Below, in pieces: positions 60,618-64,000 of a stretch of 64,000 nucleotides of DNA. A program made the position numbers and the translations under genes. A model generated the notes under the pieces. That model did no database searches. It worked only from the letters and a program-made list of their open reading frames with translations, and had not been told where the DNA came from. How positions within the stretch are numbered: position 1 is the stretch's first letter; each line of letters starts with the position of its first letter. The stretch covers positions 62,001-126,000 of the forward strand of contig NZ_BCXH01000012.1 in the NCBI RefSeq assembly GCF_001895005.1, in the 5' to 3' direction. This DNA comes from Rhodococcus yunnanensis NBRC 103083. GTDB taxonomy: Bacteria > Actinomycetota > Actinomycetes > Mycobacteriales > Mycobacteriaceae.

Positions 60618-61901
60618 TCAGCCCAGCAGGCCCCAGTCCTCGAGCCCCTCGTACAGAGGTGTGCTCTGCGCGAGCTTCACGACGCGCTCCTTCAGCGAAT
60701 CGGTGGCTTCACCGGTTGCCAGTGCGGTGCCGATGATATCGGCGACCTCGGTGAACTCGGCTTCGCCGAAGCCGCGCGTCGCAAGTGCAGCGGTGCCGAT
60801 GCGCAGGCCGGAGGTGACCATGGGCGGACGCGGGTCGAACGGCACGGCGTTGCGGTTGACGGTGATGCCGACCTCGTGCAGCAGATCCTCTGCCTGCTGG
60901 CCGTCGAGCTGGCTGCTGCGCAGGTCGACCAGTGCGAGGTGGACGTCGGTGCCGCCGGTGAGTACCGAGATGCCCTGGTCGGCGACGTCCTTGGCGTTGA
61001 GGCGATCAGCCAGCAACGACGCGCCCAGCAGCGTGCGTTCCTGACGTTCCTTGAACTCGGGCGTCGCAGCGATCTTGAATGCCACGGCCTTGGCGGCGAT
61101 GGCGTGCATCAGTGGCCCACCCTGCTGGCCGGGGAACACGGCGGAGTTGATCTTCTTGGCCCATTCCTTCTTGGCGAGGATCAGACCGGAGCGAGGTCCA
61201 CCGAGCGTCTTGTGCACGGTCGAGGACACGACGTCCGCGTACGGCACGGGCGAGGGGTGCAGACCGGCGGCGACCAGACCGGCGAAGTGCGCCATGTCGA
61301 CCCACAGCAGGGCTCCGACCTCGTCGGCGATGGAACGGAACGCTTCGAAATCCTGGTGCCGCGGGTACGCCGACCAGCCGGCGATGACGACCTGAGGCTT
61401 GGACTGGATGGCAAGCTTGCGCACCTCGTCCATGTCGACGCGGTCGTCTTCCTTGCTGACGCCGTAGGACTCGACCTCGTACAGCTTGCCGGAGAAGTTG
61501 AGCTTCATGCCGTGTGTGAGGTGGCCACCGTGGGCGAGATCGAGGCCGAGGATCTTGTCACCGGGGTTGATGAGCGCCATCAACACTGCGGCGTTGGCCT
61601 GCGCGCCTGCGTGCGGCTGGACGTTGGCGAACTCGGCGCCGAACAGCTCCTTGGCGCGGTTGCGGGCGAGGTCCTCGACGACGTCGACGTACTCGCAGCC
61701 ACCGTAGTACCGGCGACCCGGGTATCCCTCGGCGTACTTGTTGGTGAGCACGCTGCCCTGTGCCTGCAGCACTGCGCGGGGCACGAAGTTCTCCGAAGCG
61801 ATCATCTCCAGGGTGTCCCGCTGACGACCGAGTTCACCTGCCATGGCTTCGGCGACCTCGGGGTCGAGCTCGGCCAGCGACAGGTTGTTGACGTCCGTCA
61901 T
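60618..61901 (-). CDS. glyA: Serine hydroxymethyltransferase
   Basis: PLP enzyme of 427 residues interconverting serine and glycine with tetrahydrofolate. [60 protein letters not shown], and the PLP-lysine segment [20 protein letters not shown] are all present. The start is taken as ATG 61901 with GGAG upstream; an ATG 5 codons earlier (MEILEM) is possible. It corresponds to Rv1093 (glyA1) next to coaA and the desA-like gene. Confidence 0.96.
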   Translation of the reverse strand: MTDVNNLSLAELDPEVAEAMAGELGRQRDTLEMIASENFVPRAVLQAQGSVLTNKYAEGYPGRRYYGGCEYVDVVEDLARNRAKELFGAEFANVQPHAGAQANAAVLMALINPGDKILGLDLAHGGHLTHGMKLNFSGKLYEVESYGVSKEDDRVDMDEVRKLAIQSKPQVVIAGWSAYPRHQDFEAFRSIADEVGALLWVDMAHFAGLVAAGLHPSPVPYADVVSSTVHKTLGGPRSGLILAKKEWAKKINSAVFPGQQGGPLMHAIAAKAVAFKIAATPEFKERQERTLLGASLLADRLNAKDVADQGISVLTGGTDVHLALVDLRSSQLDGQQAEDLLHEVGITVNRNAVPFDPRPPMVTSGLRIGTAALATRGFGEAEFTEVADIIGTALATGEATDSLKERVVKLAQSTPLYEGLEDWGLLG

Positions 61902-62005
61902 TTCAAGAATCTCCAAGGGACGAAGCGAAGTGGGCGTATACAGCTTAGGATATCCGCCTTCGGCGCCCGTGCGTGCATGGTGACCGGCCGAGGGAATCAG
62001 GCCGG

Positions 62006-62062
62006 GAGCGGAGCCTGCGGAGTGACCCGGTCAAGCCGAGAGCGGAGCCTGCGGAGTGACCC
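62006..62062. repeat. Tandem repeat pair, GAGCGnAGCCTGCGGAGTGACCC family (copy 2)
   Basis: Two units (62006-62028 and 62040-62062), GAGCGGAGCCTGCGGAGTGA then CCC, with a 34-base period, between the starts/stops of glyA and the DUF885 gene. The same unit, with one base change, occurs twice at 20573-20633 inside a gene. The 175-base gap holds nothing else except a 12-base match to the typA/lpqW palindrome arm (61965-61976). Confidence 0.75.
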
Positions 62063-62076
62063 GACAACCCGGCGCG

Positions 62077-63267
62077 TCAGCGAAGGGCACTGGGGATCAG
62101 CGGTTCGTCGAGCAACCGGCCGAACAACGCCGACCTCTCCGACACCGTTGTTCCCTGGTCCAGCCAGCTCCCGAGCAGTCTGTAGCCCTCGACGTAGGTG
62201 CTGATGTATGCCCGCCACAGCGGCGAGGACAGGAACTTGAGCGATTGCCGCGCCCGCTTCGGGGACGCCAGTGACCACTTCTCGAGGTAGGCGGCGACGT
62301 CGTCCTGGGATCTGTGCTGATCGTGCAGCAGCAGCGCTGCGTCCTGCCGTACCCCGAGTAGCTGGCCCGATGCCTGCGACAGTCGTTCGGCCTTGACGCC
62401 GTCGAACCGAAGACCGAGATCGGCGTAGATCTCCTGCGCCCACAGACCCCAGCCGGGACCGACGATCGAGTTCAGCGCCAGATCGGCGAGGCCCTCGGCC
62501 ATCAAGCACTGCGGTGTGTTGACGAGGAACAGTGTCTGTTCGAGTTGGCCTGCCGAGACGAGTCCTGCCTCCTTGCGGCAATGCTCGGTGTGGTGGCCCG
62601 GGTACGCCTCGTGCGCGATCAGGTGCGGAAGGTGCGACATCTGCTGCTCGAGGTCGGAGTTGATCGCGACCGTCGAGGTGTAGTTGCCGAGGTAGTAGTT
62701 GAAGCCCGACCACGGCTTGTCGCCGACGACCTCGTAGTTGACCTGCTCGGTCTCGGGCAACGTGTACTCCGCGCGCACCCGGTCACGGAGCGCGCTGGAG
62801 AACGCGTCGACGCAGTCCTGCAACCTATCTGCAGGCACGACGTCGCTCGAGCGGTGCGCGGCAAGGCGTTCGACGAGCGAACCCGGACCGGAGAGAACCT
62901 CGTCCATCTTCTGGTGTGCCTGTTGGTACTCGTCCTGGTCGCCGAGCTCGATGTCGACGTCGAAGTACGCGGACACCTCGTCGACGAACCCGATGTCGTC
63001 GCCGGCGAACTTACGACCGGAACATTCCAACGCTCGCAGGTGGACGTCGATGAACTCGGCGCGCTGGCGAGGCAGATCGGTGCTCGCGAGTTCGCCGCGT
63101 AGTTCCGCGGCCCGCCGCGCCAGGATCCGAGGCTCGGGTGCGGGCGCGTTCTGGATCTGTCGTCGCAACTCGGGATCACCGGTGTACGCGTCGACGAAGC
63201 CTTCTTCCAGACGGTCGAAACTCAGACCGAGGAGAAGGTATTCACGGACGAAGGAATCGGCATGCAT
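62077..63267 (-). CDS. DUF885-family protein (predicted metallopeptidase-like)
   Basis: A 396-residue member of the DUF885 family. The motif HEAYPGHHTEHC resembles a HExxxGHH zinc site and lies at about two thirds of the protein, followed by EGLADLALNSIVGPG with a possible third ligand. SYFDVDIELGDQDEYQ and NYYLGNYTSTVAINSDLE are other conserved-looking parts. No signal peptide is seen from ATG 63267, and the upstream open frame is rejected. Substrate unknown. The gene is divergent from coaA. Confidence 0.82.
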   Translation of the reverse strand: MHADSFVREYLLLGLSFDRLEEGFVDAYTGDPELRRQIQNAPAPEPRILARRAAELRGELASTDLPRQRAEFIDVHLRALECSGRKFAGDDIGFVDEVSAYFDVDIELGDQDEYQQAHQKMDEVLSGPGSLVERLAAHRSSDVVPADRLQDCVDAFSSALRDRVRAEYTLPETEQVNYEVVGDKPWSGFNYYLGNYTSTVAINSDLEQQMSHLPHLIAHEAYPGHHTEHCRKEAGLVSAGQLEQTLFLVNTPQCLMAEGLADLALNSIVGPGWGLWAQEIYADLGLRFDGVKAERLSQASGQLLGVRQDAALLLHDQHRSQDDVAAYLEKWSLASPKRARQSLKFLSSPLWRAYISTYVEGYRLLGSWLDQGTTVSERSALFGRLLDEPLIPSALR

Positions 63268-63431
63268 GACAACGAACACTAGTGCCGGTGTCACGATGAT
63301 CGCGCAGTGAACCACCCCCGCCCGAGTCGGACATCGTGGCACCGAGCACAATCTGAATTCATGCGACCCGCGCTCCACCGGAGCTCACGCCTGCGAAGTG
63401 ACTGTGTACTGCGCGCGTGGCGGTGCCGTCG

Positions 63432-64000
63432 ATGAGTGAATCCAGCCCGTACGTCGAGTTCGACCGTAAGCAGTGGCGCACGCTGCGCCAGTCGACACCC
63501 CTCGTGCTGACGGAGGAGGAACTCGTCGGGCTGCGCGGTCTCGGTGAGCAGATCGATCTGGAGGAAGTCGCCGAGGTCTATCTGCCGCTGGCGAGGCTCA
63601 TTCATCTCCAAGTCGCTGCACGCCAACGACTCTTCGCCGCGACGGCCACCTTCCTCGGCGAGAAGCACCCCGACCGTCAGGTGCCGTTCGTCATCGGTGT
63701 GGCAGGAAGTGTCGCCGTCGGGAAGTCGACGACGGCTCGTGTCCTGCAGGCACTCCTGGCACGATGGGATCATCATCCGCGCGTCGACCTGGTCACCACC
63801 GACGGATTCCTCTATTCGACAGCGGAACTGATGCGTCGCGGAATCCTGCATCGCAAAGGTTTCCCGGAGAGCTACGACCGACGCAAGCTGCTGCGCTTCG
63901 TCACCGAGGTCAAGTCCGGCGCCGAAGAGGTTGCCGCTCCGGTCTATTCGCACGTGTCGTACGACATCGTCAAGGGCCAGTTCCACATGGTGCGGCAACC
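63432..64000 (+). CDS. coaA: Type I pantothenate kinase, N-terminal part
   Basis: First enzyme of coenzyme A synthesis; about 190 residues are present before the window ends. [20 protein letters not shown], the P-loop in [52 protein letters not shown] and YSHVSYDIV are type I PanK hallmarks. The start is ATG 63432; GTG 63417 in the same frame is possible. The divergent neighbours DUF885 and glyA match the Rv1092c-Rv1093 order. Confidence 0.95.
   Translation, partial: MSESSPYVEFDRKQWRTLRQSTPLVLTEEELVGLRGLGEQIDLEEVAEVYLPLARLIHLQVAARQRLFAATATFLGEKHPDRQVPFVIGVAGSVAVGKSTTARVLQALLARWDHHPRVDLVTTDGFLYSTAELMRRGILHRKGFPESYDRRKLLRFVTEVKSGAEEVAAPVYSHVSYDIVKGQFHMVRQ

Overview
The window is a high-GC actinobacterial chromosome segment, most likely Rhodococcus or a close mycolate-forming relative. 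It carries mycothiol synthesis (mshB), phosphatidylinositol-mannoside synthesis (pimE, lpqW), an MspA-type porin, an antigen-85-like mycolyltransferase and WS/DGAT wax-ester/triacylglycerol synthases. Gene order matches, in blocks, the Mycobacterium tuberculosis Rv1092-Rv1171 region as I remember it: the Rv1171-like gene, mshB, lpqW, typA, mutT2, PCD, pimE and Rv1157c-like genes on the left; ychF, the Rv1111c-like DUF6542 gene, ispH, the Rv1109c-like gene, xseA, xseB, DUF4245, glpX, fumC, a desA-like gene, phoH2, glyA and coaA on the right. Genes that interrupt these blocks are the accessory part. I found no rRNA, tRNA, CRISPR array, insertion sequence or integrase.

Region 1 (1-8.4 kb) is tightly packed. 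It holds a PH-domain fragment, a type-5 uracil-DNA glycosylase, a small membrane protein, mshB overlapping lpqW, a 48-bp perfect palindrome, typA, a small Cys/Lys-rich protein, mutT2, a pterin dehydratase and pimE. LpqW and PimE act at the same branch point of mannolipid synthesis. Region 2 (8.6-26.2 kb) is a lipid and envelope stretch: two related secreted proteins, an MFS transporter, a Tat-exported DUF1906 protein, TerD, an SDR coupled to a WS/DGAT, a second acyltransferase with an altered active site, an acetate-type transporter, a cutinase-like hydrolase, the mycolyltransferase, a regulator/FMN-reductase pair, an amylosucrase and a porin.

Region 3 (27.1-30.2 kb) is the most striking accessory unit. 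Four overlapping or closely spaced minus-strand genes encode two WXG100 proteins, a 483-residue protein with a WXG100-like N-terminus and a predicted PD-(D/E)XK nuclease C-terminus, and a probable immunity protein. A 12-bp direct repeat brackets the unit and a probably broken gene lies beside it. It looks like a type VII secretion-dependent polymorphic toxin/immunity locus without its own secretion machinery.

Region 4 (30.2-51 kb) has ychF, an Entner-Doudoroff pair (edd-eda) with a divergent ROK regulator, cstA with a CRP/GlxR-like site, an Ada-AlkA fusion overlapping ogt, sbcC-sbcD, rmuC, ispH and xseA-xseB. Region 5 (51-64 kb) has a low-GC homoserine dehydrogenase that looks acquired, glpX, fumC, a desaturase-like protein that has lost its metal ligands, a CubicO-type lipoprotein, phoH2, glyA, a DUF885 protein and the start of coaA. 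Two families of short repeats lie between genes. One is a palindrome family sharing a GAATGG/CCATTC core, sitting just downstream of stop codons. The other is a GAGCGnAGCCTGCGGAGTGACCC tandem pair, one copy of which is read as protein in the mycolyltransferase signal peptide.
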